A stretch of 64,000 bases of DNA, taken from Melieria omissa. Taxonomy: Eukaryota; Arthropoda; Insecta; Diptera; Ulidiidae. Of the stretch, positions 12,101-24,300 are shown piece after piece. The DNA lies in NCBI GenBank assembly GCA_963971225.1, contig OZ020269.1, positions 6,262,001 through 6,326,000 of the forward strand, given 5' to 3'. The notes under the pieces were generated by a model, which was not told the origin of the DNA, ran no database searches, and worked only from the letters and a program-made list of their open reading frames with translations. Position numbers and translations under genes: made by a program. Each line of letters begins with the position of its first letter. Within the stretch, counting starts at the first letter, position 1.

Positions 12101-15100
12101 ACGGAAAACGCAAAAAATGTTGCCACTCTCTTCGGAATGAATTGAAAAGTAAACAAATTAAAATAATTTGTAAAATATACAAAATGGATTGCAATTTTTA
12201 TTAGTTTCGAAAATGTATTAATAATTTTAGTCGTTGGATGCTCAAACATTTAATAATAGCAAGTAAAAAAATTTCGCGAAAAGTTTGAATTTGATTGTTC
12301 TCGAGATGGAGAAATCGACGTGGCAATATTGTCGCTCAGCTGATCAGCTGGTTTTTAAGTTTATGTTTACGGAAATAAAGTTTTGAGTAATCGCTCAAAT
12401 TTTCTAAGTTTATGTTTATGTTTTGTGTCATGAGTAACTGGCCCATTAATCCAAAACTGAAAATGTATTTAAGTGTTTATTTCGTACTTATTTAAAATTG
12501 TGCAATCGCCTTATCAACGTCGCATGATTTATTAAAAAGTTAAGCAGCAAACAAGCCAGCAGCCTGGCAGCTCAGCCAGCATCGGTCGAACGCAAGCAAT
12601 TCTCGGCAGCTATTCGCCGATCGAGAATGGAGAAACGCGTATTAAATTATCGACCGTTCTGCCTGCTGCCGCTTGCTGGAAGTCGGCGCCTTTTCAGTGT
12701 TAACCTCACCGCTGCTGGCTGGCGGTAATGAGACGGATGTTTGTCGCGGTTATGAACGCGAGCTGCTATTCTGATCGCGGCGCTGTGATGCCACGGCATG
12801 CTGTGCGGTCAGGTGCCGAGACTGAGCCTCGCACTCCAACAATTGTTGGCAAAAAATAAAAAATGAGTTGAATAAAAGCGGCGCCAAGTGTGCCAACCGA
12901 TATCGAACGTCACGACTTTAATGATTGTCGCAAAACTCGTTTGACGACCTTGAGTCGTAAAAATCGATATTTTATCTAATGCATAGGGTACACCGCTACA
13001 AAAAATTATGGATAGATGTGCGAAAAATAATCGTAAACCCTACCAACCGCCGGCAATAATTTGTTGCTGAGCATTTGTGGTGGCCTTTGTTGGATGCTCG
13101 TGAATTGCGGTTTGAGTTGCGCAGAAAAAACCCACGGACAACGCCAGAAGCATCGCAATCCCTGTCACCTCACACCCAGCCAGCCAACAAACGATTGCCG
13201 CCTCAGATCCCCAGCCAATCTTTTCCGTTTATGTGGAGTATTACTTGAAGTTGTAAAAATAGGAATTTATAGATATGAATGTATATTCAGATATTTGTCG
13301 GCGCTCGTACAACACATTCATTTATCACACACACACACACGCGCGCAAATGCGTATAGTGGATAAAATTATGTGTACTATATAAATAAATTCATAGTTGC
13401 GTCAATTGCCAAAAATGTACGTAATAAAAAATTGATGCCACTCCATCCTACCATCCCACCACACCACTCGCAACACCGACTGCTGACTGTTGCTACTGGG
13501 GATTTACTGCCCGACAACGCGCTGTTGCCAACTTCGACTTACACCACTTGGCCCGACTGCCGTAAATCACATTAAACGGGCAGAAGGATGTGCGAGTGGC
13601 TGTGCGATACGCACAAGCACTGCACTTAAATTATGAGCCAGAAACAAATTATGCCCGGGCAATAAATGTGCGCGGACCGAGATGGCCGGCGAACGATTGG
13701 ACTTAGCGTCCGACTGCACTGGAGCTGAGTGTGTGTGTGTCTAAAACGCGAGCAATATGCTGCGATGCGGACATGCACTGTGGCAACTCTGGCAAAATTC
13801 TGTCGCCAAATTTCTTGGCATGAAGGCTTGGGAAATGATTTCGATATTGTTATTGTTACTTACATATTTTATTTTAAAAATCTTTGTAATTTTAATTGGA
13901 TATATCGGTTCTGTTTGGCAGGCTATAAATTTTTCATATTGCACTGTCTTCAAAGTTCACATCAAAGTACATAGATGCAGCACATGCTGGCATCGCAGAC
14001 CGAAGAAATATAGCTCTGAATATAAAAAACCCATTTATCACTTGTCCTGCCTCTAGACGGGCGCTGTTTGAGTTGGCTCAGTTCTGAATTTTACCCAAAA
14101 ACCAATATTCGATTATTTCAATCATTTTTGAACTTCGTCACACAGTGCGCGGTCGATGTCGATGTAATTTGAAGCCGTATCTCACTTGTTCACCAACCGA
14201 AACGAAAAAACTGCCATTGCTTAGAACAATTGGAATGGCGACTATTCCATTCTTTATTCGTAAATGGTTTTTTTTTTTCTTTATTCATTCATTCCTTATT
14301 TAAGTTATTGATTTTACCAATGGTAAGTATTTCATCAATAAATTGGCCAACATCCAAGCACTCGTTGGCAAGTGGTTAAGAACGAAAATATCATAACTTT
14401 TTGATCAAAATTGTCTGAAATCTTGTAGCACGATTTTCATGTTGGGTTTTTAACTAGTTACAATTTCTGGCTTCGAATCCCAACTCAATCAACAATGAAT
14501 AAAAAACGTTTCTTTCATTTTTGGTGTGGTGAATATAATTGCTGACCCTCTCCCACTCTTCTTAATGAAATACTCGTTAATGTTCCATCCAGAAGTCTGA
14601 CAGTCACTATGCATGCAACCCCAACTGGAAACATATGTAGGTATGTAATATACTTGAATAAACCTACCTGACAGGCACATTTGAAGCACTTTGAATTTTT
14701 TATTCCTTGAATCTGCACCTCCTCGCCTTCGTTGGAACAGGACTGCAGATCGCCTAAAGTAAATAAAACAACACCAAGTTAATAAGTGGCTCATACAAAG
14801 GAATATTAAATATATACGAAAAATCTGATAAAAAATCAATGATTCATCGAATCTTTTCGTTTTCTCGATTCATTCATAAGTATAACGACGGAGTTATGTA
14901 TGTATGTACTATGAAATACTTGTAAGCAGTGTTGGGACATATTACTTTAAAATATAACTTAGTTATACTTCATATTACTGGATTCTAAAAGTAACATCGT
15001 TATACACATATTACTTAAAAACAAAGTATTAAATTAGACACAAGTTGTATTACTTTATAAATTTTGGTAATAATATAACTGGTAATATATGACTTAAAAG

Positions 15101-18100
15101 GTAATATATGCAGCAAATCATCTACGCTGGCAGAACAACACAAGAGATTAACGTAATAGTCTTGTGGAGGCCCTATGCTCCAGAGAGGAGAGAACACGGA
15201 CACAAAAGAATATTATTAATAATATATTACTTATGAAAACCTCTTGCGATATTTTCAGATTATTCCCCTTAACGATTTTATCGCACCCTTTAGCGTTTGA
15301 ATCCCGAAATATTTTCCAAATTCCAGAAAATCAAGAAACGGACTCTAAAATTGGGAGCAGTTGAGCGGCAGCGCGTCCTTCATATTATAAATGAGTTTGC
15401 ATGTAAAATAGTAGGAATCCTATTAAAAAGCCATACACAATCGAAAACAAAATGCCGCGGCGTGTGCGACACGCTTGAATCGACCGCGGACACGGCACTT
15501 CGTAAGCCCATTAAACACAAATGCACCACCGGCTGAGCGCCTTATCAACACTCACTGCCGTAGCGGAAATGCATCCTCAGCCATGGGTCGGCGCACACTT
15601 CTCCGCACTTTGCGTCAGTGCGTGTAGTTATTGCAGTTGTTGTTGTTGGTTCTTTCGGTTTCTATTGTACTGCTGTTATTGTTATCGGGGCGGTGAAAAG
15701 GCGGCATCGGCCGACTCGTAAATATTGTCTTAGCTCAGCCTGACGATGAATGGCGCTAACATATTTACGGACATGCGCTCGAGCACGAATGAAAGACACA
15801 GCATCGCCGGAATACATTCGTATCGCACGGCCGCTTGCCATTCTCGAAATGCACTTTCCCGTCCGAACCCGACCCGGCCCGCAGCAATGCGTGAGGCGAA
15901 AGATCATAGCAACAAGTCTGCAGGCTTCACCCGGCCGCGGCCACGGACCACCTGCATAGCGGTGGCGCTGTACGCTCATTCAGTCTGCCCGATGCGAAGC
16001 CGAATGCACAAAATGAAAACATCAGACGCCAGCGCCAGCGCCAGCGGCAGTGCCGTAATTACTAAACGGCTGCGCATACCGATGCCGATACTCTACCTTG
16101 CGGCGCAGCCCGAGATGCTTATCGCGCACACAGCAAAACGAATAAACCCAACTGAACCTTTCGATCCGGCGCTCGAGGAAAGGTACGAAAATGCAAGAGG
16201 CACGACAACAATCGTCTGCAGCGCACAGTCAATTCGTCTGTCTGACTGCCTGAGTGACTGTTTGTTTGTTTGTGCGCTTGCTTCTCAGAAAAGGGCCGGT
16301 TCGTGATTTAGGGCTTCAGAGAAATCAGCGCAACAACTTTGTCATTGCTGGCGACCAATGTCGTTGTCGTTGTTGGGTGATGCTTGGCAGAGTCAGTAGA
16401 AGTATGTAAAGCAACGTACTGAATTACTCGAGAACAGGAGCGGCCTAAGCTAACGCAAACTGGATTAAGCACTCTACCTTCATTTCTGAAAATAATGACT
16501 GATTTAAAAATGATTTAAGATTTCATTTAGACTTGAGTATGTACTTTGAAACACTAAGCGATTTTTTGTTCATAGATTTATAATTTCCCATAGATGCATA
16601 ATTGTATGCTTTGAAGGAAGAATTTTAGGGCACTCGACTCTAAACCATCGAGGTGACAAGATTTGAGAAGACAATTTGTCTGAGTGACATCATTCCATTC
16701 GACATTAGTCGAAGCAGACCATTTGTTCGGGTCACTTATCAAACTCCTCTTCTGACTACTGCAGACCTCTGAATAGTCTTAGATAGCCAAAAACTATATA
16801 CAGTACTTTTCACTTAAAGCGAACTTAGAGGGTCCGGGCAAAATGTTTCGTTTTAACCGAAAGTTCGCTTTAAAATGGGTCGTTATAAGCGAAAAGATAA
16901 AGCGCGTACTTTTGAAATTGGTTCGTTTTAGGCGGAAAATCGTTTTAAACGGGTTCGTTATAAGCGAAAAGCGCTGTTTATATATATACTACTTGTTGTT
17001 TCAATGCCTAAATTGGCAATTCTTTACATAACTTTTTCATCCATTTCTGATGTTTCAGATTTTTTCAGGATCTCTCAGAACTGCAAGTAGTCATCTTAGG
17101 CTTCTTTTGCTTTGGATTGTTTGCCGAAATGGCATGAAAACCCCAATTTAAATTTATAATAAGGTTAGTTCGGTACTGGGTAGTTTTGTATGTGTATTTT
17201 GTTTTTGTAAACGATACGAACAAAACCCAAATACACGTACAAAACTACCGAGTACCGAACCAACAAGGTAACGAACTAAATGTGAAAACCCCTAATGTAT
17301 TAGTGCTATCTGCTCAGATTGCCATGCATAGATCTAGTGAATCCATTGTAATTGGAAATCCTTAGTATCAATTTAATATCTTAGTATTTGTATTATCATA
17401 CTCAGCACATTTAACATTTCATCCCTAGGGAAATCATATTTACAAACTTCTTGCGAGTATTACTGCCATTTCACTACTCTACGTTCAAATTTTGATAGAT
17501 GTATGAAATTTTTGGAAAACTTAAATCGATTCAGTATATTAAAAATTCAAACTCGTGTTAATTCGGTTTAAAGCGAGAACCACTAAAATGTAATACATGA
17601 CAAAAAACAAATGAACTGAATCGAAGTGAAAGTCAATCTTTTTTTACAGAAGGCATTCTAATGTTACGATCCAACTAGAACTGCGCAACGAGTTGTTCTT
17701 ATATTAAATTTAAATAATATGGATCATAGATGCCCGATAAGCGATTAAAATACTCGATTTACCAGTTGCATCAAATATAGAATCAGCCTATAGCAGCATA
17801 TAAAATCGTAATGCACAACAATCTTTGGATAATCTATCCAAGTGAGCCTTGGAACCAGCATCTATCAAGTGTGCAACTTATATATGGAATATTGGGGAAA
17901 AACACCGGCACAACGCCACGCAGATTGCTTCTACGCACTGCGAACGAGTGAATTCGCTTCTTGCGAGCAAATAAAATACGTACTTAACGAAGTTGCAAAA
18001 AATTTCCAGTTTCATGAATGTGAAGCGTTTTATTGCCACATTTTAACAAATCAAATTTTATCGACGACTATTCACCATCGACTGACGGCATTGCGTAAGG

Positions 18101-19493
18101 TGTGAGACGCTGGTGCGCGGTGATGAGTGCCATCATCGATCATTTGGCGGCACGTGTAGAGACTCAAGCGAAGCACATCGAAATGTGCGCAGATTGAGGA
18201 ACATGTGTAAGCACCTACGATGGCGCCACTGCTTCGATTCTGAGAGAACCCCAAATCACAATGTGGACGCAAATGGGCGTTTAGACTTGGCGAACAGCAA
18301 TCAAATGTTAAATATTTATTAAATGTGAAAATAACATGTTGAATACTCGTATTACTGTACAAATATGATGGGGCGGACAGAGGTTAATATGTTCCACACA
18401 ATTGCATACATAAATTAGGTTGTTCCCAAATATGGGTAACAAATTAGAAGCTTAAAGGGGACAAGGGGTTGAAAGTTCGTAAACGTTTGTTCTTCTCGTA
18501 AATGTTTATATGTTTTATTAATTATTTTTATGTTGCTTGTTTAGTGATTTATGACTTATGTAGTACAACTTTTATCCACCCACCCCCTTAGATGTGGTAA
18601 CCCTAACCTCAAACGTGTTTATAATGTGATTTATCGTCGTACTATTTGTATTTATTCAATGAGTACTAATAGCCAAACCAGCTGTTTCTTAAAGTCACAA
18701 GTGTTTTGCGAGAAAGCGATCCATTCTGCTCGAGGTGTTGGTATTGATGGCCATCAGATATCCAACACCATGTGAGTAATTTCTGTCGAAAGGCATCATT
18801 CGAATTTGATTCTTATCAGATTGCAGTAAATCTTGCGGCACAGCACCCAATTAGAAGCGGCGATTAAATTTTATGGCGCGCCGTCCTAACATATTTGCAT
18901 AGCGGAGTGCTGCCAGCTATCTTTTGCCGCGCCGTCTCACAATGAGCGCGACAAAGCTATCTCCAGCCGCGTGTGATAAGGTAAACACGCTTGTTTGTTT
19001 GTTTGTCAGCAATGTCAACGTCGAATGCCTATAAATCACCGAGCGTGTCGCATGGCACTCACACACACTCGCACACGTGCATGTGCGATGATGTGACATA
19101 TGTACACACCTAACATATAGCAACATAAACTGGAGCAATGCGCTCGGCCTTAGAGGCGGGCTTACCTAGCAGACTATCGGCGGCCTCCGCCGGCCGGCTG
19201 TTTACCAGACAGATGGATAACAGTATTGCCGCGGTCAGCACGAGACTGCCAAACGGTGACCGCCGCTGACGCCGCGGCCGTTGTTGCTGTTGTTGCCGAA
19301 ATCTCTGGCTGGCATGCTGCCGTAAGCGCGAGACTGTTGCGCCGCCTTCAGGTCGGTCTTCCGCAGCGGTCGGCATCACGCCCGCACCAGGCAATCGAGT
19401 ATCTGCTGCTGTAGGAGAGTTGGTCGCTTTCGCGCTGCGTTGCTGTTGCGGCCGTTGTGTTTTTAACTTTCGACACTTTGCTGTATATTTCAT
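6113..19493 (-). CDS. cv-2: Crossveinless-2 (BMPER-like) secreted BMP modulator, complete
   Basis: Extracellular modulator of BMP (Dpp/Gbb) signalling: the family binds BMPs through its VWC domains and raises or lowers local signalling, classically in crossvein formation. Six coding exons on the minus strand join with GT..AG sites and consistent phase: 19493-19166, 14753-14668, 8948-8849, 8788-8606, 7983-7771 and 7506-6113 (stop TAG), giving 767 aa. Exon 1 has an unusually long basic, Gln-rich N-terminus before a hydrophobic stretch (about residues 84-97) and a likely cleavage site near AEA/AD. VWC1 spans exons 2-3, VWC2 is exon 4, VWC3 is exon 5, and VWC4 and VWC5 open exon 6 (about residues 305-426). 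A VWD domain follows with the GDPH motif at 437-440, the autoproteolysis site in vertebrate homologues, then a Cys-rich C8-like segment and a Gln-rich tail. I see no clear TIL domain. The ATG at 19493 is chosen because it has a good context (ACA before ATG); the frame stays open 96 nt further upstream to a probable 3' splice site at 19590, so 5' UTR exons probably lie further upstream. Family identity is very likely; orthology to cv-2 rather than another VWC/VWD gene is inferred from five VWC plus one VWD. Confidence 0.9.
10590..10940. repeat. CAA-rich simple sequence in cv-2 intron 2
   Basis: Long interrupted runs of CAA, AAC and AAAG units. They create long stop-free frames on the minus strand that encode only low-complexity Val/Leu/Phe and are not genes. 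Confidence 0.7.
11940..12445. mobile_element. 506-bp PIF/Harbinger-like MITE
   Basis: Terminal inverted repeats are TGGGCCAATTACTCATGACA on the left and, read inward, TGGGCCAGTTACTCATGACA on the right. The flanking trinucleotide TTA is duplicated (11937-11939, 12446-12448). GGGCC-type ends with a 3-bp TWA duplication fit PIF/Harbinger. Inside, a CTAAGTTTATGTTTACGG-like motif recurs at least four times in both orientations close to the ends. Non-coding. Confidence 0.75.
14929..15120. mobile_element. Possible single end of a hAT-like element
   Basis: CAGTGTTGGGACATATTACT followed by repeated ATATTACTT/GTTATA words resembles the ends of many hAT elements. No matching right end or target duplication was found, so this is either a broken copy or a coincidence. 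Confidence 0.25.
16801..17583. mobile_element. Possible pogo-like element remnant
   Basis: The left end CAGTACTTTTCACTTAAAGC follows TA, and the right end, read inward, is GTGGTTCTCGCTTTAAACCG after TA. The pogo-type start is eroded on the right. Just inside the left end are two diverged copies (about 16847-16894 and 16919-16971) of a unit ending TTCGTTATAAGCGAAAAG. No transposase is seen. Confidence 0.4.
17164..17266. repeat. ~100-bp palindrome nested inside the pogo-like remnant
   Basis: Arms of about 40 bp begin GTTCGGTACTGGGTAGTTTT on the left and, read inward, GTTCGGTACTCGGTAGTTTT on the right, with about 11 nt between them. It would fold to a near-perfect hairpin and looks like a minimal foldback MITE. 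Confidence 0.65.
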
Positions 19494-19590
19494 TGTGATG
19501 TTGGGTGTGTGGGGGGGAGTATGCTTGGAAACTTGTTGTGAGCTTGTTGTGAGTTTATGGAAAGTGTGCGGTTTAAACTGATTTAGCACC
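19494..19590 (-). promoter_or_regulatory. Probable 3' splice site and 5' leader of the first recognised cv-2 exon
   Basis: On the minus strand a T-rich tract followed by TTTTAG ends at 19591, directly before the sequence that stays open into the cv-2 start codon. It looks like a 3' splice site, so the exon carrying the ATG is probably not the first exon. Nothing in the leader itself is recognised. It is inferred from sequence only; transcript data would decide. Confidence 0.4.
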
Positions 19591-19955
19591 TAAAATGATA
19601 TGAAAAAGATTAAAAAAAAATGTAAATATTAAGACATGCTAACATTCGTACATTACTAAATTAAAGAACAATATTTTATTAATTATGTAATTTATTTTTT
19701 TATGACAATAATAAGGAATAAAATTAATTGAACCTGCAATTAAAAAAATATAAATTTTACAATTTGTATGCAAATAAAAGTCGTTTGTTAGTACCCAATG
19801 CGAATTTTTTCTCAAATAAATTGTGTTGTTGCATAATTCTGTTCATTGTTTAACGAGCCCAAATAGGATGAAAAGATAATTTTTTAAAATTCAATTTGAT
19901 TTTTTAATTGTTCACTTTTAATGGTATTTAAAATAAATATGTTTTTTACAATATA

Positions 19956-21311
19956 TCTTACATATAAAATTCTCGTGTCATGTTACCATACTCCTCCGAA
20001 ACGGCTTGACCGATTTTTATGAAAGTGTATATGAATATTCAGTAGGTCTGAGAATCGGCTACTAACTATTTTTCATACCCCTAAGTGATAAGGGGTGTAG
20101 AACATTTTTTGTGGCCCAATTATTCTGCTGAACTATAAGTCACACAGCAATTAAACTTAGCTTGAACCTATCATGTACTCATATCTTTCGACAGACGGAA
20201 TGAGGCGGGTTTTGGACAACGGGGCGTGGCACCACCTATACAAGCAAAATCCTTAAAATGGACTATCTTCAAAATCGTAAGTAGCACAACACTGAAATTT
20301 AGTACCCCGTCGTCTCATAGATGAGTCATTCTCCTGCTAAGATTTAATGGGCGTTGGACAAGGGGCGTGGCACTTTTTTTGTGACCCAATTATTCCACTG
20401 AACTATAATTTGCACAGCAATGAAACTAAGTACGAACCTTCCATTTATTCATATCTTCCGACAGAGGGAATGATGAGGGCATTGAACAAGGGGGCGTGGT
20501 ACCGCCAAATCTTTAATATCGAATGTCTTCGCAATTGTAAGTCGTACAACACTGAAAATTAGTACTCCGTCGTTCCATAGATGAATCATTCCACTGTGTT
20601 CGTAAGAATAACTAAACCCGCGCACACGCGTAGAAATAAAAAACAAACAATGTAATTGTGTCAGGATTTTTTTTTTGTAAAGTTTATTAATTAGATGTTG
20701 AGTGTTTGTTTAAATATATATATATGTAAATGTTAAATTGTGTAAGAGTCAAAGTTGATCTGTGTTGATTCGCCGGAGTTCGTACGTTGAGTGTCCGCCG
20801 GTAGCGCAAGCTTCCTTCGGGATGACCAGGGTTGCCATCCGTACATATAAACACATATAGGGACGCGCACAATACAATATTATTGGCAATATTAATTTCT
20901 GAGAGCTGCGCGGCCGGCAGTGTTTAGCGACTAAACACACTGGTAAGATTTTATGGGCATTGGACAAGGAGTGTGGCACATTTTTTTTTAAGCCAAATAT
21001 TTTCCTGAACTAAAAGTCGCACAGCAATGAAACTTAGTATGAACCTATCAAGTACTCATATCTTTCGACAGAGGGAATGTTGCGGGTTTTGAACAAGGGG
21101 GCGTGGCACAACCCATATAACTTAAATCTCTATATATAAAAGATAGTGGCTATATATGAGTTACGGCATCACACTCAAACGGACCGTCCAATTTGCAAGC
21201 GTTTTTTTGTTGGATTCGTCTTGAGTCAAATCAGGTTAAGACCTCAACAGTTGGCGTTATACTTCAATTAATTTAAATGCTGTGCGAGACGAAGTTTGCC
21301 GGGTCAGCTAG
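19956..21311 (+). mobile_element. Non-autonomous Helitron upstream of cv-2
   Basis: Begins TCTTACATATAAAATTCTCG after an A and ends CGGGTCAGCTAG before a T, matching Helitron TC...CTAG termini and A/T insertion. The interior has three diverged copies of a ~230-bp unit (about 20030-20260, 20345-20530, 20945-21130) carrying GGGCGTGGCAC and TTTCGACAGAGGGAATG words. The second and third are separated by unrelated DNA (about 20580-20940). A TCTATATATAAAAG near 21128 could be the start of a smaller nested Helitron sharing the same 3' end. No Rep or helicase coding. Confidence 0.65.
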
Positions 21312-24300
21312 TATATCTATATATTTAATAGTACGTAGAAAACAAACAATTCGAATTCTACTCCAACAAAGTTTACGTTTATTAAAATGCAGTGACGGAT
21401 ATTAATTTGAATGAATTTTCATGTTCAATAAATCATTAAGTTTTGGTTTATTTACTTCATTTATCCTCAACCCATTTATATATATATATAAATATAAATA
21501 TGTTTGTTGTACAGAAAAGTCACTTTGAACTCTATACATTACAGCTTTTGTCATTAGCAAAGACCAAAAATGGGCCGGACTGTGCAATTTTGGCCAAAAG
21601 CGCAACTGCATAATCTGTTTAATATTATCTATTACACAACACACACACACACACTGTACAACACACTACTAGTAAGAATGACAAATTGCAAGGTCGACAC
21701 AATAAATAATATCGGACATATTCTCGCTTCGTTGCGTTTCGTTTCGGAATTGCAATAAACAATCATTAGCCCAAATGAACGCTAATAGACATGCAAATTT
21801 ACATACACGTAAACACACTGCAAATTTTGTGCAAAGTATGAAAACAACTGACGGCGATGAAGTCAAATAATGGATATGCACACGGGTACCTATCGACTTT
21901 GCGTTCAAGTACGCCTTAACGCGATCACTCGATGATTTTATGCTGTGCGCCGTTGTGAGCGATGCTTCGACTTCGGCATTGCGTCTGTCTGATATAGACA
22001 GATGCCGTCACAACTAATGGTGTTAACATTCATTAGCGCTCGAGCTTTACGATGTCCAAGCACACAATAAATTCAATACGACTGCCCGTATCGTCGCTTC
22101 GGTCCGCGTGCGCGAACACTGTCAGAAATGCCAGCAATGAGGAGATTTCGGAATTCCACGCTATAGTGTTTGTTTTCAAAAAAGAAAACCAACAAATAAA
22201 TAAATAATAGTAATAACGTTGTAAGAGTATTTTAAACTTTTCAGCAATAAAATGTTAATGCGTTTTGACTGGCGCCAGTTTTATTGTAAAACTAAAAATC
22301 AACTACTCTTTCGGGTATTTTCCTATGCGGGCTTCGTTAGAGGCGGCGCGAAATCTTTCAACTTGGCCAGGTTCACGGGCGGATTCTGCGCGCAGCGCTC
22401 AACGCAGCGCCAGCGGATTCTGCGCCAGCGTTTACTCGTCCATTGTGATAGCTCGACACACAATGAAAGAACGCCTAAGCGGTGCAGAAACATACGCATT
22501 TTGAGCATTAATTACTGTGTCTCTGGTTTACACATATTTAATAAAAAATACATATGCATGTATATATGTAAATGAAAGCAATTAAAGTGTGATGGACTCT
22601 TATGGCAATTGCCATAATTATATTGTGAATAGTGTGAATTTGAATTCTTAGTTAATTGCACTTTGCAACTGCCGTCAATTCTAAATCATTCCAATTCAGT
22701 GGCGGTATTTGTTATGGTCGGGGTGCGGGTTTGCACGACGATTGTCTGAATTCATCAAGATGCTGTTCCCTTTCACCTAAGAGCGCCTAGTAATAGCTGA
22801 ATGGAATCGAAATGGTCTTTAAACGGAACTCGGCTGAAAATTTGAATTAATCACACAATTATGACATTAAGTGCTTTGATATTTTCACCCAAAAAACAAG
22901 CCGTAAAATTCAATTGATAAGCATGGTGTGAAATCTTAGCCCCAGCGTCTAATAAAACAACATCAACACACACTCACACACACACACACACACACGCTCG
23001 CATACAGTTGTGTTCATATACATTTTCTACGAATACGAATTTAATTAAGACATTATTGAGTGGGATGGGATCGCATCGCCTCGCGTCGCGTCGCGCACAC
23101 TTGCCAGATGTACTTGCGATTGCCCACACATACAACCACACAGACACATATTCATGTGCACGTACTCGTATTAAACGCTATGTGACTCGACGGGAATTTG
23201 CTGCTTGTTTACGAGCAAATTTGTATAAACTCAACAATTTGTGTGCACATTAAGGCAAAATGTATTAAGCTTCACCCGCAATATTTGTAAGCGTCAGTCT
23301 AGCGCTCGGCTCTTTGGGGGTCGTTGCTACTGCTTCGGGGACCCCTCTTACATGTGTCAGCGATAAGAACCTCTTGTGCCCAATTCAACTCCGACTCCTA
23401 CAAGTGGCAATGAATTCAAATTATTATAATATTTTTAGTACATTCTGTTTATTTTGTTACGACAAAATAGGCAACCTCAGTTTTTTTTTATCACAATCTT
23501 CATAGCTACGACTAAAGATTTTGTAATACTGAAAATATTTTTTCAAGGTTCATGTTAACGAAATTTTGCGCTTTAGGAAAATGTGAGCGCCTTGCCTCCA
23601 CACAAAAAACCAATTGAAATTTCTCTGCTCCAACCGAGAGCCGTGGGGAAAATAAAACGAGCGTACTTCATAAAATGCTCAACGCACTCCAGTACTTATT
23701 CCTTGTGTGCGAATAGGTTACAGTGCCGTCGACGAGCATTCCCCCACTTCAGGGCACACACATCACGAATTTCAGCAAAGGCTCTTGGCCAGCAGGAATT
23801 TTCAGCATAAGTGAAACACTCTTCACGCAGCGATTGGCGAATGAAAGGCAACGTTGGGCTCTAGTGGACACTTAAGTACGCATAGTAAGAAGATACGTGC
23901 AGCGTCCTTCTTAAATTTATTCGACACAATTTAGCCTTGAGGCCAATGAGTTCTGTCATGTTTTTGTGTTTTTATAATAAAGTGCTTACAAAAAACTGAA
24001 CTCCGTGCTCGGTCAATGCTTTTTTCTTACTGTTGAAGCATTTGTAACAGAGAAATACACAGAAACAAATATGGTCAACTACAAAAATACTTCAAAATCG
24101 ACATTCTTTAATAATTAGTTTGCTAACTTTTGCTTCTAACTGATACATAAAAAGAAGACAAAAGCCTTTGTCAACATCCTCAATGCTCAAAATGCTCTAA
24201 TTCCCTCCCACAGAATCAACATGTACTAAATATCTGCTGATATATTCAGTTGTCTACACCAAACTCAAGTAAAGAAATGCTTAAGGCGCCCACGAAATTG

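Larger units (their letters stand above)
8949..14667. other. cv-2 intron 2
   Basis: 5.7-kb intron. Contains a (CA)n tract at 9402-9434, a CAA/AAC-rich simple-sequence zone at about 10590-10940, the PIF/Harbinger-like MITE described separately, a GC-rich patch at about 12540-12830, and a (CA)n tract at 13327-13346. No convincing nested gene. Confidence 0.6.
14754..19165. other. cv-2 intron 1
   Basis: 4.4-kb intron with a half hAT-like end near 14929, a GC-rich patch at 15500-16310, a pogo-like remnant at 16801-17583 and unique AT-rich DNA. A 186-codon plus-strand frame at 15746-16306 lies in the GC-rich patch and has no recognisable domain. Confidence 0.6.

Noticed and set aside
14466..14490. 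TTCGAATCC, resembling a tRNA T-loop (B box)
   Set aside because: No A box, anticodon arm or acceptor stem pairing can be built around it.
15746..16306. 186-codon plus-strand frame starting with ATG in cv-2 intron 1
   Set aside because: Lies in a GC-rich patch where stop codons are rare, is open on the other strand too, and shows no signal peptide, domain or splice context.
22360..22440. Short GCGGATTCTGCGC repeats
   Set aside because: Too short and degenerate to call a repeat family or a CRISPR-like array; CRISPR is not expected in an animal genome.
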